The notes beneath the pieces are model-generated. The model was not told the DNA's origin. It saw nothing but the letters and a program-made list of their open reading frames with translations, and did not search any database. 64,000 bases of DNA, taken from an uncultured Pseudomonadales bacterium. GTDB taxonomy: Bacteria; Pseudomonadota; Gammaproteobacteria; Pseudomonadales; Cellvibrionaceae. The translations under genes and the position numbers were made by a program. Below, piece after piece: positions 19,086 to 30,000 of the stretch; the stretch's first letter is position 1; every line of letters starts with the position of its first letter. The DNA lies in NCBI GenBank assembly GCA_947488935.1, contig CANLBN010000001.1:620001-684000 (forward strand), in the 5' to 3' direction.

Positions 19086-19553
19086 TTATGCCTGAGAGTT
19101 TCGAAACCAGTCCTCCAGAATTAATTGTGCGGCATAAGAGTCAATGGGTTGTTTTTTATAATCGCCTTTATGGCCGCGCTCTTTAGCATCTTGTTTGGCG
19201 GCGAAACTACTGAGGCGCTCATCCATAAATTCAAGCGTAAATCCAAATGTATGACCAAAGCGGCCCTGTAAGCGGTTGCCAAACTTGCGTGCACGCCGAC
19301 TTAGTTCACTTTCTGAGTCATCCATATTAAGTGGTAGACCCACTACCAGTGAGTTAGGCCTCCATTCCTTAAAAAGACTCTCAATGACTTGCCAGTCGGG
19401 AATGCCATCTTTTGCTTTAATCGGGTTTAGTGGTGTTGCCGAGCCCGTTAACGACTGACCATAAGCTATACCAATGCTGCGTAAGCCAAAGTCGAAGGCG
19501 AGCGCGGTTTGTGTATTGTTAGGTGAGGGGTTTTTGGGGGCCTGCATATCCAT
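19086..19553 (-). CDS. ruvX: RuvX/YqgF family Holliday junction resolvase
   Basis: 155 residues with an RNase H-like fold. Catalytic region features include AFDFGLRSIGIAYG at the N-terminus (first acidic residue), LVVGLPLNMDDSES, FMDERLSSFAA and a C-terminal IDSYAAQLILEDW. The family processes Holliday junctions and is also implicated in 16S rRNA 5' maturation. It lies eight bases downstream of yqgE, the usual pair. A Pro/Asn-rich N-terminal extension of about 14 residues precedes the fold, so the start could be internal. Confidence 0.92.
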   Translation of the reverse strand: MDMQAPKNPSPNNTQTALAFDFGLRSIGIAYGQSLTGSATPLNPIKAKDGIPDWQVIESLFKEWRPNSLVVGLPLNMDDSESELSRRARKFGNRLQGRFGHTFGFTLEFMDERLSSFAAKQDAKERGHKGDYKKQPIDSYAAQLILEDWFRNSQA

Positions 19554-19561
19554 ACTTATAT

Positions 19562-20119
19562 CTACGCGTGACCCATTTGGCTAGAGATTAAATTGAGGTC
19601 TACACCTAGTTTTTTGGCGGATTTTATCCATTGCTCTTCATGGTTGGTTTCAAAAATGATCTCTTGATCGGCGGGGACTGTTAGCCAGTGATTAGCAGCA
19701 ATCTCTGCCTCTAGCTGACCTGAATCCCAGCCGGCATAACCGAGCGCGATGATTGTGTTTTCTGGTCCATTGTTGTTGGCGATATCGACGAGTATATCTT
19801 TAGAGCCCGTCAAGTTAATATTGTCGCCTATATTAATTGTTGTTTCCCACTCTCTGTCTCCAGAATGCAAAATAAAACCGCGTTCTCTTTGTACGGGCCC
19901 GCCGTTAAATAAAGCGCCTTCTGGCAAGCTTTCATCAATATCGAGTTCAAGGTGAGTCAATAATTCTTTAAGGGTGAGGTCGACGGGTTGGTTGATCATA
20001 ATACCCATTGCCCCATTTTCATGGTGTTCACAAAGGTAGGTGACGCTTTTATGAAAACCCGGGTCGGCAAGTGTTGGCATTGCCACCAAAAAGTGGTTCT
20101 TTAACGAGGTATGAGACAT
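19562..20119 (-). CDS. YqgE/AlgH family protein
   Basis: 185 residues. LKNHFLVAMPTLADPGFHKSVTYLCEH at the N-terminus, AMGIMINQP, and GYAGWDSGQLEAEI are the YqgE/AlgH signatures. In Pseudomonas the homologue was named AlgH for an effect on alginate genes, but a direct molecular activity has not been established. It is followed by ruvX and preceded by tonB in the minus-strand gshB-tonB-yqgE-ruvX unit. Cytoplasmic, with no signal peptide. Confidence 0.92.
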   Translation of the reverse strand: MSHTSLKNHFLVAMPTLADPGFHKSVTYLCEHHENGAMGIMINQPVDLTLKELLTHLELDIDESLPEGALFNGGPVQRERGFILHSGDREWETTINIGDNINLTGSKDILVDIANNNGPENTIIALGYAGWDSGQLEAEIAANHWLTVPADQEIIFETNHEEQWIKSAKKLGVDLNLISSQMGHA

Positions 20120-20191
20120 AGCGGCAACTGATTAATCATTTATAAATACAGTAATAAAAGCGTGTTAGGGATGCAAGGGCATTTATTGAAT

Positions 20192-21079
20192 TTATTGAGA
20201 AGTTGATAGCCCATTAATTTCAAAATGCCATGTTCGAATAATGGCCATTTGGTCGAACTCTTTACGTAATTCAGGCGAAAAAGGTAAAAAAGGGGCTGCC
20301 CTATGAATAATTTGTAGTGCAGCATCGTCCAGTAATCGCTTACCCGACGACTCTATTATTTCTGCTTCTATCAAGGTGCCATCCCACTTAATAATGCTCT
20401 GTAAGCTGAGGCTGCCAGTGATTTTATTTCTAACGGCTTCGGCTGGAAAGTTCTGGTTACCCACTAGCTCGACTTTTCGTGTCCATTCATTTAAGTAAGC
20501 CGCATCTCTGGCTTTTTTGGTAGAGACAGCGGTTAGTACTAACTCTCTTGGGCGCTTGGCGTATTGTTGTCGTTGCTTATCTAGTTTAGCGTTAAGGCTG
20601 GCTATTTCACGGCTCAGGCTTTGTATATCACGGGAGTCTTGGCCCTCTTGGTTTTCAGCCTGTTTGGTTGTTGATGCTGTTTTTTTGATGCGTGTAGTCG
20701 CCCGGTCACTAGTGAGGGTATTGTTTTCTAGCGGTTTGGGCACTGTGGCGCGTCGCTCATTAAGAGGATCTACACTTTCGATAGTTTGGCTGCTAAACGG
20801 AGAAAGCTTATTCGTTGTTATTTGTTGGGCCTCGCTCAGTGTGCCACTGCCTAACTGATTATCCTGAGCAACAAAATCAGCTTTTTCGGGTATTTCGGAG
20901 GAGCTGCTAGTCGATAATGTAACTGTGACACTTGGGGCGCTTTCTGTTGGCTTGCTCAGTTCAAAGGCAATGCCAAAGATCAGTAGGCCATGAAAGACTA
21001 TCGCTAAAAATACAGTAAAGCTCAGTCTATCGCTATGCGATACGGCATTTTCTGGGATGGATGTTGATAATGTCGACAT
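20192..21079 (-). CDS. TonB family energy transducer (TonB3-like)
   Basis: 295 residues. One N-terminal membrane anchor (about residues 20-43) is followed by a long Ser/Thr/Gln-rich periplasmic linker with a coiled coil near 150-175, then a C-terminal TonB domain from about residue 205 (LNEWTRKVELVGNQNFP, GSLSLQSIIKWDGTLIEA). The linker lacks the proline-rich EP/KP repeats of classical TonB. No exbB/exbD genes lie nearby. Position beside gshB and the pil-chp operon matches Pseudomonas tonB3, which is needed for normal twitching, so a pilus-related role is inferred rather than iron uptake. Confidence 0.83.
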   Translation of the reverse strand: MSTLSTSIPENAVSHSDRLSFTVFLAIVFHGLLIFGIAFELSKPTESAPSVTVTLSTSSSSEIPEKADFVAQDNQLGSGTLSEAQQITTNKLSPFSSQTIESVDPLNERRATVPKPLENNTLTSDRATTRIKKTASTTKQAENQEGQDSRDIQSLSREIASLNAKLDKQRQQYAKRPRELVLTAVSTKKARDAAYLNEWTRKVELVGNQNFPAEAVRNKITGSLSLQSIIKWDGTLIEAEIIESSGKRLLDDAALQIIHRAAPFLPFSPELRKEFDQMAIIRTWHFEINGLSTSQ

Positions 21080-21087
21080 GGTGGAGA

Positions 21088-22050
21088 TTATGCCTGTTGT
21101 TTCAGTGTTAATTGTTGCTCTAGCGCGCGCATTAGCTTTTCACCTATGTCGGTATCGTAGGCTTTGTCAATTTCCCGTGCACAGGTTGGGCTGGTGACAT
21201 TAATTTCGGTAAGGTAGTCACCAATAACATCTAAGCCTACAAAGAAGAGGTTTTTTTCGATGAGTGTTGGTGCTACTTGAGAAACTATCCACTGGTCTCT
21301 CTCGGTGAGTGGCTGTGCTCTACCGGTACCGCCTGCTGCAAGATTGCCACGGGTTTCTCCTTGAGATGGAATGCGGGCAAGTGCGTAGGGAATTGCTTCG
21401 CCGTTAACCACTAAAATGCGCTTGTCTCCATTTTTAATATCAGGGATAAATTTTTGCGCCATAATATATTGTTGACCATTTTCCGTTAGAGTCTCAAAAA
21501 TAACTCCTAGGTTGGGATCATCGGGCTTGCAGCGAAAGATGCCACTGCCACCCATACCATCTAATGGTTTAAAAATAACATCTTGATGTTGTTGGTGGAA
21601 TTCGCGTAGTCGGTCACTGTTATTACTTACTCTTAATGGCGGGCAACATTGTGGGAATTGTGTTGCAAAGAGCTTTTCATTGCAGTCGCGCAGGCTTTTT
21701 GGGTCGTTAACAACTAGGCAGCCCTGGCTGGCAGCTGCCTCCAAGATAAAAGTACTGTGCAAAAAAGCACTGTCAAAGGGCGGGTCTTTGCGCATAAGTA
21801 ATAGGTCGAGATCGCCAAGAGGCGCTTGGCTTGGTTCGCCTAGCTCAAACCAATGGTCGTTGTCGTCAAAAACGCGTAAATCACGCATATTGCCCATCGC
21901 GATGTTTTGATCTAGGTACAGATCAGCAAGCTCTAAATACTTGAGTGACCATCCCGCTTTAGAGGCCGCTAGTAAGAGCGCTAGTGTTGTATCTTTGTAG
22001 GCGGAAATTTTACTAATTGGGTCCATGACAACGCCAAGTGTGATCTTCAT
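21088..22050 (-). CDS. gshB: Glutathione synthase
   Basis: 320 residues, an ATP-grasp enzyme joining glycine to gamma-glutamylcysteine. MDPISKISAYKDTTLALLLAA at the N-terminus, LLMRKDPPFD, the ATP-binding KPLDGMGGSGIFR and the C-terminal NVTSPTCAREID are diagnostic. It is divergently transcribed from pilG and followed by tonB eight bases later. Cytoplasmic, normally tetrameric. Confidence 0.97.
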   Translation of the reverse strand: MKITLGVVMDPISKISAYKDTTLALLLAASKAGWSLKYLELADLYLDQNIAMGNMRDLRVFDDNDHWFELGEPSQAPLGDLDLLLMRKDPPFDSAFLHSTFILEAAASQGCLVVNDPKSLRDCNEKLFATQFPQCCPPLRVSNNSDRLREFHQQHQDVIFKPLDGMGGSGIFRCKPDDPNLGVIFETLTENGQQYIMAQKFIPDIKNGDKRILVVNGEAIPYALARIPSQGETRGNLAAGGTGRAQPLTERDQWIVSQVAPTLIEKNLFFVGLDVIGDYLTEINVTSPTCAREIDKAYDTDIGEKLMRALEQQLTLKQQA

Positions 22051-22350
22051 CTAAAAGCCCTATATTTAATTAAATAGTTTGTTGATACTCTTCGGTTAAA
22101 GTCTACAATAGATGGCAAGTTTTATCAGTTAATTGAGTAGCATAGCGCTCATTGTTAAAGAAATAGATAAAATATGAGCGCTCGTTATAGATAAAAGCTG
22201 GCGTCTGTGTTAAAAACTAATAACTTCTACTGGTATTATGAATACTGGCTATGGCTGGGTAAAAAGCATTGCCAAGTAATTTTTAAAAAATAATAAAGCA
22301 AATGAAGTAATATTAGCTTCATTAGATAATTCTTAGAGGATATTTGTTAT
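22051..22350. other. Divergent intergenic region gshB / pilG
   Basis: About 300 bases holding promoters for gshB and for the long pil-chp operon. A TATTAT box at 22234-22239 is the best -10 candidate for pilG but has no convincing -35 partner. A purine-rich TTAGAGGA ribosome site precedes pilG. Nothing else was recognised. Confidence 0.4.
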
Positions 22351-22731
22351 ATGAGCGTAACTCTGGATGGCCTGAAAGTGATGGTAATCGACGATAGTAA
22401 AACCATCCGACGCACGGCAGAAACCTTGCTAACTAAAGCCGGTTGCGAGGTGGTTACAGCAACTGATGGTTTTGATGCGCTGGCCAAAATTGCTGATACA
22501 AGACCCAATATAATTTTTGTAGATATCATGATGCCTCGTTTGGATGGCTATCAGACTTGTGCTTTGATTAAAAATAATAGTGAATTTAAGAAGACCCCTG
22601 TTATCATGTTGTCTAGCAAAGATGGTTTGTTTGACAAAGCCAAGGGCCGTATCGTTGGTTCTGATCAGTATCTTACCAAGCCGTTTAGTAAAACGGAGTT
22701 GTTAGGTTCAATCGAAACATATTTGTCTTAA
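22351..22731 (+). CDS. pilG: Twitching motility response regulator PilG
   Basis: 126 residues forming a single CheY-type receiver domain. The acidic pair is in MVIDDSKT, the phospho-acceptor is Asp58 in IFVDIMMPRLDG, and the conserved Thr/Ser and Lys are in MLSSKDGLF and LTKPFSKTE. In Pseudomonas, PilG is phosphorylated by ChpA and stimulates pilus extension and CyaB-dependent cAMP synthesis. First gene of pilGHIJK-chpABC. Confidence 0.93.
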   Translation: MSVTLDGLKVMVIDDSKTIRRTAETLLTKAGCEVVTATDGFDALAKIADTRPNIIFVDIMMPRLDGYQTCALIKNNSEFKKTPVIMLSSKDGLFDKAKGRIVGSDQYLTKPFSKTELLGSIETYLS

Positions 22732-22819
22732 TGGCGTGACTATTGAGTCGCGTTGTAAATTATTAAATAAGCTAATGCTTATTACTACTTATTAGAAATT
22801 AGAAGGTGCTCCAAGAATT

Positions 22820-23185
22820 ATGGTTAATGTTCTCATCATTGATGATTCTCCAACTGAAATATATAAATTAACAACGATTTTAGAAAAAAATAACTATGGC
22901 GTTCAAGTGGCCAATAGTGGCGAAGAAGGCTTGAAAATGGCTCAAGCTTCGGCACCAGATGTTATTTTAATGGACGTGGTTATGCCCGGTGTTAATGGCT
23001 TTCAAGCGACTCGCCAGCTAAGTCGTAATGATGCAACTAAAGATATTCCGGTTGTGATTGTATCGACTAAGGATCAAGATACCGATAAAGTGTGGGGTAT
23101 GCGCCAAGGTGCTCGTGCATATCTTGTTAAACCTGTTTCAGAAACTCAGTTATTAAAGGCAGTTTCTGACGCTTTATCAGGTTGA
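22820..23185 (+). CDS. pilH: Twitching motility response regulator PilH
   Basis: 121 residues, a stand-alone receiver domain. Asp52 lies in ILMDVVMPGVNG, with the acidic pair in LIIDDSPTE and the C-terminal Lys in YLVKPVSE. PilH opposes PilG in the Chp pathway, favouring retraction or acting as a phosphate sink. 88 bases after pilG and 35 before pilI. Confidence 0.93.
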   Translation: MVNVLIIDDSPTEIYKLTTILEKNNYGVQVANSGEEGLKMAQASAPDVILMDVVMPGVNGFQATRQLSRNDATKDIPVVIVSTKDQDTDKVWGMRQGARAYLVKPVSETQLLKAVSDALSG

Positions 23186-23220
23186 TTTTGCTAGTTAAAT
23201 AATAAAAAAATGGTTGTTTA

Positions 23221-23766
23221 ATGGCCGAATATAAAACTGCATTTCAAAATTTAGCGGATTTAGCTCAAAAGAGTTTGAATGCAGCACAACAGTTACCTGC
23301 ACAAGAGGATACAACGCCGCAATGGAGTGGCGTTGGTTTCTCTATGTTTGATAAGCATTTCGTTGTTTCGATGGGTGAGCTTAACGAAATGTTAGAGGTG
23401 CCCGCATTTACCAAGTTGCCAGGTGTAAAATCATGGGTTAAGGGTGTTGCCAATGTTCGTGGTCGCCTGTTGCCTATTTTTGATTTGGCCGCTTTTTTTG
23501 GCGAGATACTCACAGGCAATAAAAAGCAGCAGCGGCTATTAGTTATTGATCGCGATAAAACCTATGCAGGTCTCTGGGTTGACCAAGTATTTGGCATGCA
23601 ATATTTTGATGTATCCTCAAAGAGCGTTCAATTGTTAGATGACTTGCCCGATTCGATGGGTAGCTTTGTCGATGGTAGTTTTGAATCCAATGGTATTGTT
23701 TGGAATGTTTTCCACCCATTGGGGTTGATGGAAAATACTGATTTCATCGATGTATCTAGTGTGTAG
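23221..23766 (+). CDS. pilI: CheW-like adaptor PilI
   Basis: 181 residues with a CheW beta-barrel. The KLPGVKSWVKGVANVRGRLLPIFDL segment is the conserved CheW docking surface, and RLLVIDRDKTYAGLWVDQVFGM follows. PilI couples the receptor PilJ to the kinase ChpA. It lies between pilH and pilJ. No membrane segment is present. Confidence 0.93.
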   Translation: MAEYKTAFQNLADLAQKSLNAAQQLPAQEDTTPQWSGVGFSMFDKHFVVSMGELNEMLEVPAFTKLPGVKSWVKGVANVRGRLLPIFDLAAFFGEILTGNKKQQRLLVIDRDKTYAGLWVDQVFGMQYFDVSSKSVQLLDDLPDSMGSFVDGSFESNGIVWNVFHPLGLMENTDFIDVSSV

Positions 23767-23879
23767 CAGTTATAAAGGCTCTAGTCATTTAGTTGCATGA
23801 GCTTTAATTACAACGTTGACCTAATTTTAAGAATATTTATATGGGCGATCTAATGTCGCTTATTAGCTGGAGTAATGAT

Positions 23880-26156
23880 ATGAAGTTTAATAGTGGTATT
23901 TTTCAGAACCGCTTTTGGTTGCCAGGGTTGATCATCAGTGCAATGGTTTTCTTATCTTTGGCCTTCTATCTTGGTTTCCAGCTTCAGAAAAACAACCAAG
24001 AAGATGCTAGTAACATACAGAGCGCAAGTGAGATTAGCTCACTGACGACTAATGCTGAGTTTTTCTTGCATGATGTTGTAACAGGCGACTCTTCAGCAAT
24101 TGACCCGCTAAACCTAACACTTGTTACCATCCAAGAGACCTTAGATATTTTGGATCAATCGAGTGATTACACGAAAAATAGGTTGGCAGCTGAATTTTCT
24201 CAAGTTCAGCGTGCTTGGCAGGCGGTTGATAGTGATGTCAGCATTGCAGTGGATGCAGAGGTTGCTATTAACCTTGTTAATTCAATGAATTCCTATCTAT
24301 CAGCGGGTGTTATTGAAGCAGAAGAAATAGTATTGAGTTCAGTTGCTCGCTTGGCTGCTAATAATGCACCAAAATATCAAATTGATGTATTGAGCCGGCA
24401 AGGCATTTTACTGCAGGAAATGACAAATAACTTAAGTCGTTTTATTGAAGAAGAGTCACCGAGCAGAGAGAGTATTGACGCCTTTCAGCAAAACCTGAAA
24501 GAGTTTGAGACAAATCACTTGTTGTTGACACGCGGTGACGATAATAGGCGCCCTGTTACTGATCCACAGATATTGAATGGTTTGGAGCGGCTTTTTAGTT
24601 ATGAGCAGGTCCTCGGTGGTGGTAGTGCGACAGCTGCCCGTCCCTTTTTCCCTTCGGTAGAAAAAATTCTTGCGACCAAAGAAGCCCGTGAAAGGCTCTC
24701 AACTAATTTGGGTATTATGCGCGCCACTTTGGGTGAGATGGATTCCGTTGTAAAAACCTTTAAGGGTAATCGCGGAGCACAATGGATTCATATTTTTATA
24801 GCGGCTTCTGGATTTCTTGCTTCTATTCTTGGCCTAGTTCTAATACAGCGATTCAATGCGGGGATTGCACTTGAGCAGCAACAAGAAGATAGTCAGAGGA
24901 CACAGGAAGCCATCTTGAGGCTGTTGGATGAGCTAATCGATCTTGCCGACGGTGATTTAACAATCTCAGCGACAGTATCTGAGGATTTTACAGGTGCGAT
25001 TGCAGACTCCATTAACTTTACTATTGACCAGCTCAGGCAGTTGGTTTCGCGTATTAACTCTACTGCTGTACAGGTTTCTCATGCGGCGCAAGGTACACAG
25101 CAAACAGCTTATCACCTAGCCGAGGCCTCTAACCACCAGGCGCAAGAAATTGCAGGTGCATCGGCGGCGATTAATGAAATGGCTGTCACGATTGATCAGG
25201 TATCTGCAAACGCATCGGAATCTGCCCTAGTTGCGGGTAAATCGGTATCGATTGCGAATAACGGTGCTAAATTGGTGCAAAATACCATTCACGGGATGGA
25301 TACGATCCGTGAGCAGATTCAAGATACCTCTAAGCGTATTAAGCGATTGGGTGAATCTTCGCAAGAAATTGGTGATATCGTAAGTTTGATTAATGACATT
25401 GCTGACCAAACAAACATTCTGGCATTGAATGCGGCTATTCAGGCATCGATGGCCGGTGATGCTGGTCGAGGCTTTGCGGTGGTTGCGGATGAGGTACAGC
25501 GCCTCGCTGAACGCTCTGCTGCTGCAACAAAACAGATTGAATCTCTGGTTAAAACAATTCAGTCAGATACGAACGAAGCGGTTATCTCGATGGAACAAAC
25601 CACCTCAGAGGTGGTGCGTGGTGCACGCCTAGCACAGGATGCGGGTGTGGCACTGGAAGAGATTGAGGGCGTATCTGCAAACTTGGCAGAATTGATTCAA
25701 AATATTTCAAACGCTGCGAGACAGCAGGCCTCATCAGCAGGTCATATTTCGAATACGATGAATGTTATTCAAGAAATCACCTCACAAACATCGGCAGGTA
25801 CGAGTGAAACTGCCGATTCAATTGGTAACTTGGCTAATATGGCATCGGATCTTCGTGAATCTGTTGCCGGTTTTACCTTGCCTGATGAAATGCTTGCAGA
25901 TCTTGAGAAGCAGGAAATTTCCTCCGCTCAAGCAGTATCTGCGCCTCCGGTGTTGGGTACTATGGATACTCCATCGAACACAGGTCAGACAGGTTCAAAT
26001 ATCGATAATATATTAGCTGATCTAGATTTTAGTGATAGTGATAGTGCTCATAGCTTTGGCAGTGCATCACAAGACGATGATGACCTACTTGAGGAGTTTG
26101 ATCTCGATTTATCTGATATTGATTTCCCTGATACTGGTAAGCAAAACGCTAGTTAA
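23880..26156 (+). CDS. pilJ: Twitching motility methyl-accepting receptor PilJ, with long acidic tail
   Basis: About 758 residues. Two membrane segments (near residues 13-35 and 303-323 of the chosen start) bound a helical periplasmic region, followed by a HAMP-like region and a signalling hairpin with [22 protein letters not shown] at its tip, the PilJ variant of the MCP tip. A GGAG site seven bases before the ATG at 23880 makes that start more likely than 23841 or 23853. The last ~90 residues form a low-complexity Asp/Ser-rich tail ([25 protein letters not shown]) not found in Pseudomonas aeruginosa PilJ, which ends soon after the hairpin. Confidence 0.92.
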   Translation: MKFNSGIFQNRFWLPGLIISAMVFLSLAFYLGFQLQKNNQEDASNIQSASEISSLTTNAEFFLHDVVTGDSSAIDPLNLTLVTIQETLDILDQSSDYTKNRLAAEFSQVQRAWQAVDSDVSIAVDAEVAINLVNSMNSYLSAGVIEAEEIVLSSVARLAANNAPKYQIDVLSRQGILLQEMTNNLSRFIEEESPSRESIDAFQQNLKEFETNHLLLTRGDDNRRPVTDPQILNGLERLFSYEQVLGGGSATAARPFFPSVEKILATKEARERLSTNLGIMRATLGEMDSVVKTFKGNRGAQWIHIFIAASGFLASILGLVLIQRFNAGIALEQQQEDSQRTQEAILRLLDELIDLADGDLTISATVSEDFTGAIADSINFTIDQLRQLVSRINSTAVQVSHAAQGTQQTAYHLAEASNHQAQEIAGASAAINEMAVTIDQVSANASESALVAGKSVSIANNGAKLVQNTIHGMDTIREQIQDTSKRIKRLGESSQEIGDIVSLINDIADQTNILALNAAIQASMAGDAGRGFAVVADEVQRLAERSAAATKQIESLVKTIQSDTNEAVISMEQTTSEVVRGARLAQDAGVALEEIEGVSANLAELIQNISNAARQQASSAGHISNTMNVIQEITSQTSAGTSETADSIGNLANMASDLRESVAGFTLPDEMLADLEKQEISSAQAVSAPPVLGTMDTPSNTGQTGSNIDNILADLDFSDSDSAHSFGSASQDDDDLLEEFDLDLSDIDFPDTGKQNAS

Positions 26157-26180
26157 TTTTATCGTTAGTATAAAAATATT

Positions 26181-27032
26181 ATGTCGTGGTCACTGCAAAA
26201 ACTTAGTGCGTTATCGGGCCAAGAATTCTTACTTTGGGAGAATTTATTAGAGCAACGCACGGGTATTCAGTTAACGCATTTACAAAAAGTATTATTGCAA
26301 ACCCAAGTGGGTATTCGCATGAGGGAATTGGAGCTTACGGATCCAATTCGCTATTTTAATCATGTGAAGGATGATAAAAAAGGCGCTGCCGAATGGCAGG
26401 TGTTGGTTGATCGTTTAGTCATCAAGGAAACGAGTTTTTTTCGTCATCGCCCATCGTTGGAGTTGGTGAGAGAGTGTATTGAAAATAAATTGAGTAAAGG
26501 ACCCCTAAACGAAAGTTTTGAGATGTGGAGTGTTGGTTGCTCAACGGGTGAAGAGCCCTATGGTCTTGCTGCTGTTGCAGATGACTGTTTTCAACGTGCA
26601 AAAGGTGATCACTATTATGGCGTGACGGCAATTGATGTCAGTTTGCCGGCTCTATCTATAGCGCGTGAGGGTATTTATGCCCAGAGAAGTTTAAATTTAT
26701 TAGGTGATCACGAAAAAGTTAAATATTTTGATCGACTTGAAGGGGATAAATATCAAGTTATTGAGAGGATAAGGCGCAGAGTTTGTTTCTCTCAATTGAA
26801 TATTATGCACGTTAACAAACGTGCAATTCAGCCAATGGATATTATCTTTTGTCAAAATGTACTTATTTACTTTCGCCGCTGGCGGCGTAGAGAAATTTTA
26901 AAAGAATTAGTAAAGCATTTAAAACCCGGTGGCTTGTTAGTTATAGGTCTTGGCGAAGTGACTGATTGGCGATGTGCAGAATTAAGCCGTGTGATGAATG
27001 ATGAAGTTCAAGCATACATGAAATGTAGTTAA
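26181..27032 (+). CDS. pilK: CheR-type methyltransferase PilK
   Basis: 283 residues of the CheR family, which methylates glutamates of the receptor PilJ using SAM. RLVIKETSFFRHRPSLE is the CheR N-terminal signature, WSVGCSTGEEPYGLA is the SAM-binding loop, and PMDIIFCQNVLIYFRRW is the family motif IV. The predicted start ATG lacks a strong ribosome site. It follows pilJ after 24 bases and precedes chpA. Confidence 0.92.
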   Translation: MSWSLQKLSALSGQEFLLWENLLEQRTGIQLTHLQKVLLQTQVGIRMRELELTDPIRYFNHVKDDKKGAAEWQVLVDRLVIKETSFFRHRPSLELVRECIENKLSKGPLNESFEMWSVGCSTGEEPYGLAAVADDCFQRAKGDHYYGVTAIDVSLPALSIAREGIYAQRSLNLLGDHEKVKYFDRLEGDKYQVIERIRRRVCFSQLNIMHVNKRAIQPMDIIFCQNVLIYFRRWRRREILKELVKHLKPGGLLVIGLGEVTDWRCAELSRVMNDEVQAYMKCS

Positions 27033-27088
27033 GTTAACCGTGTAATAATTAATTGTTTAATTGCGGTTAAAAATCATCGAGAGGCCCT

Positions 27089-30000
27089 ATGGCAGATAAT
27101 CGCCAATATACAGCTTTGGAATGGGTTGTAAAAGAAATCAACGAAACGTTGCAGGAGTCGCAGCGTGTGTTGGAAAATTATGCAAACGACCCTCAAGATG
27201 TAACACAATTGAGATTTTGCCAGACACTGATCCACCAAGTGTATGGTAGCTTACGAATGGTTGGCTTTCATGGCGCCGCGATGCTTGCCGAAGAGATAGA
27301 AGAGCTCTCCCAAGCCTTACTTGCTAAAAAAATCGCTAAGCCTAGCGAAGGTATGGAAGTGCTCATGCGAGCAATTCTGCAGCTGCCTGATTACCTCGAA
27401 AAAATCCAACGAACAAAACGCGACTACCCCGCCATTGTTTTGTCGCTACTCAATGACATTCGATCCGTTAGAGGTGTTAATCTTTTAAGCGAGTCCACGC
27501 TATTTACACCAAATATGGCCCATGCACAGCTTGTTTCTGGCAGCCCACTTCCAATAACACGAGATAATGAGCAACTAAGTTTATTGGTTGGCAAGCTTCG
27601 AAAAATGTATCAATACGCTGCTGCCGGTGTTGCTAATGACGTTAATATCGCTGAAAACTACGATTATTTATTAAAAGTCTCTGACCGTTTACGTAAATTA
27701 CTTGTGGGTACAAAACGGTGTCAAGTTTGGGAGATAGCTTATGCCACTATCGAAGGGCTTTCTCAAAAATACATTGAGTCGACCGCCGGCACACGAAATT
27801 TATTGCGCGAATTAGATGCCGAATTGAAGCAGTTGCAACGAGGCGGCATAAAAGCACTAGAAGAGTTTAGTGACGAAAAATCAATTAAAAATTTGCTCTA
27901 CTATATAGGATCCGCCGAACCTTCTACGCCAGCAATCGATAGGATTAAATCGCTTTATGAGCTGGATCAAATGTTGCCACTACAGCAAGTAGCGAGTGAG
28001 CAAGATGATCTAATTGGTATTGACTCGGGTACTTTAAGTGCAGTTGCCACGGCCATCCGCGAAGAATTCTATGAGGTTAAATTAAGACTAGATCGTTGCA
28101 TACAAGGTGGCGATAGCCGTGAGAATTTATTAGCTGTCAAAACGGGTATGCAGAGGGTCAATGACACTTTAGCGATACTAGGGGTGGGCGAACTACGCCG
28201 AATGGTGAGTGAGAGTGTTAATTCTGTCGATGCTTTACTTGACCAAAGTGAGTCGCTGGGCACTGAACAGTTAATGGATTTTGCTCATCAATTAGTAGAT
28301 ATTGAATCAAGTTTAGATGCATCGCTCTCTAGTGCGGGTGCAAACTCTAGCAATACTTATCACTTGGATGAGGCACAACAAGCTGTTCTCGAAGAGTGTC
28401 GAAATGGCCTAGAAAAGTCTAAAGATGCGATCGTTGATTATATTGCGACGCAGTGGGATATAGAACAATTGGAAGTCGTGCCCAAGCATATGCGTGCGGT
28501 AAGGGGAAATCTCTCAATACTATCTCTCGATAAAGCAGCAGATATTTTGTCTTGTTGTATTTTATATATCGAGTCACAACTCATTGAGCAAGGTATTAGG
28601 CCACAGTGGCAGCAACTCGACAGCTTGGCTGATGTGATTGCTAGTGTTGATTATTATATTGAGTTTATGTCTGCCGCTCGCGAAAATGATGAGTCGATTC
28701 TCGATAAAGCGACTTCAGGTCTGGCTTTACTCGGCGTAAATTTAGGTGACATTAAGCTAATCAACAGTGATAGCGTCGTTGAGCTTGATGCGGCTAGAAA
28801 GGCAGATGAGACAGCGGATAGTGAGCCCCCAGAAGAGTTAGTTGGCGTCGAAGAAATACCCTCTCTAGATTCTGAGCTATTAGAGGCAGACGATGGGATT
28901 TCACCTCTAGAAGAAAATATCAGCGATAGTGTTAGCACAGAGGCTAATGAGGCTGGCGAGAAAGTAGAAGAGATTGTTGCCCAAGAAGCACTTAGCCCTA
29001 CTTATACTGAAACAGAAGAGATTGCTGAGTCCGAAGAAGATTTTATTGATGATGAATTAGTAGAAATATTTGCAGAAGAAGTCGATGAGATTCGAGAGAC
29101 TCTCGATGAGTTCTTTCCCTTATGGGCGCAGGATTTCTCTAATGAAGATGCCCTAGGTGAAGTTAGGCGTGCTTTTCATACGATTAAAGGCAGTGGTCGT
29201 ATGGTTCAAGCTATCGATGTTGGTGAGCTTGGCTGGTCCGTGGAAAACATGCTTAATCGCATCATGGATAAAACCCTTGAACCTAGTGACGTGCAAACCC
29301 TACTAATTGCCAAGGTACGAGAGATTCTTCCAGATATGGTGGAGGCTTATAAACATCGTAGAGCTAATCCCCATAAAGAAGTTGCTGAACGCTATATGTC
29401 TTGGGCTGAGTCTTTGTCCAAGGGAGAATCTAGCGAGGAAATCTCACAAGCTCTTGAAGATATCAGTATTGCAACAAATAGCGCGAACATCAGTAGTCAA
29501 TCGGAGGTAGAGCATTCATCGGTTGCGCCTCAGCTAGAAGATGACGTAGATGAAGAAATAGATGAACAATTGTGGGCAATATTTCGGGCAGAGGCTGAAG
29601 GCCACCTTGAGGTCGTGCAAGACTATATCCAGCGCATGGAAGATGCGCGCCCATTTTATGAGCCACCCAGTGATTTAATGCAGCGTGCACTGCATACCCT
29701 AAAAGGCAGTGCTTACATGGCAGAGTTAACGCCTATAGCGACGATCATGGCGCCTCTAGAAAAATTTGCCAAAGAGCTGCGTAGCTACCAAGTTAATATT
29801 GATGATGATACTTTTCAATTAATCAAAGATGGTGTTCTCTATACGCAAGAAGCACTTGTGGAGATAGCACAATTAATTTACCCAACTATAGCTAAGTCTG
29901 GCCAATTCTTGGCGCGTATAGAAGAGTTAAGAGAGCGATCAGTTGGCCCATTAATCAGGCAAAAAGAAGCTGAAAAAGCAGAGCAAAAAGTTGACCCAGC

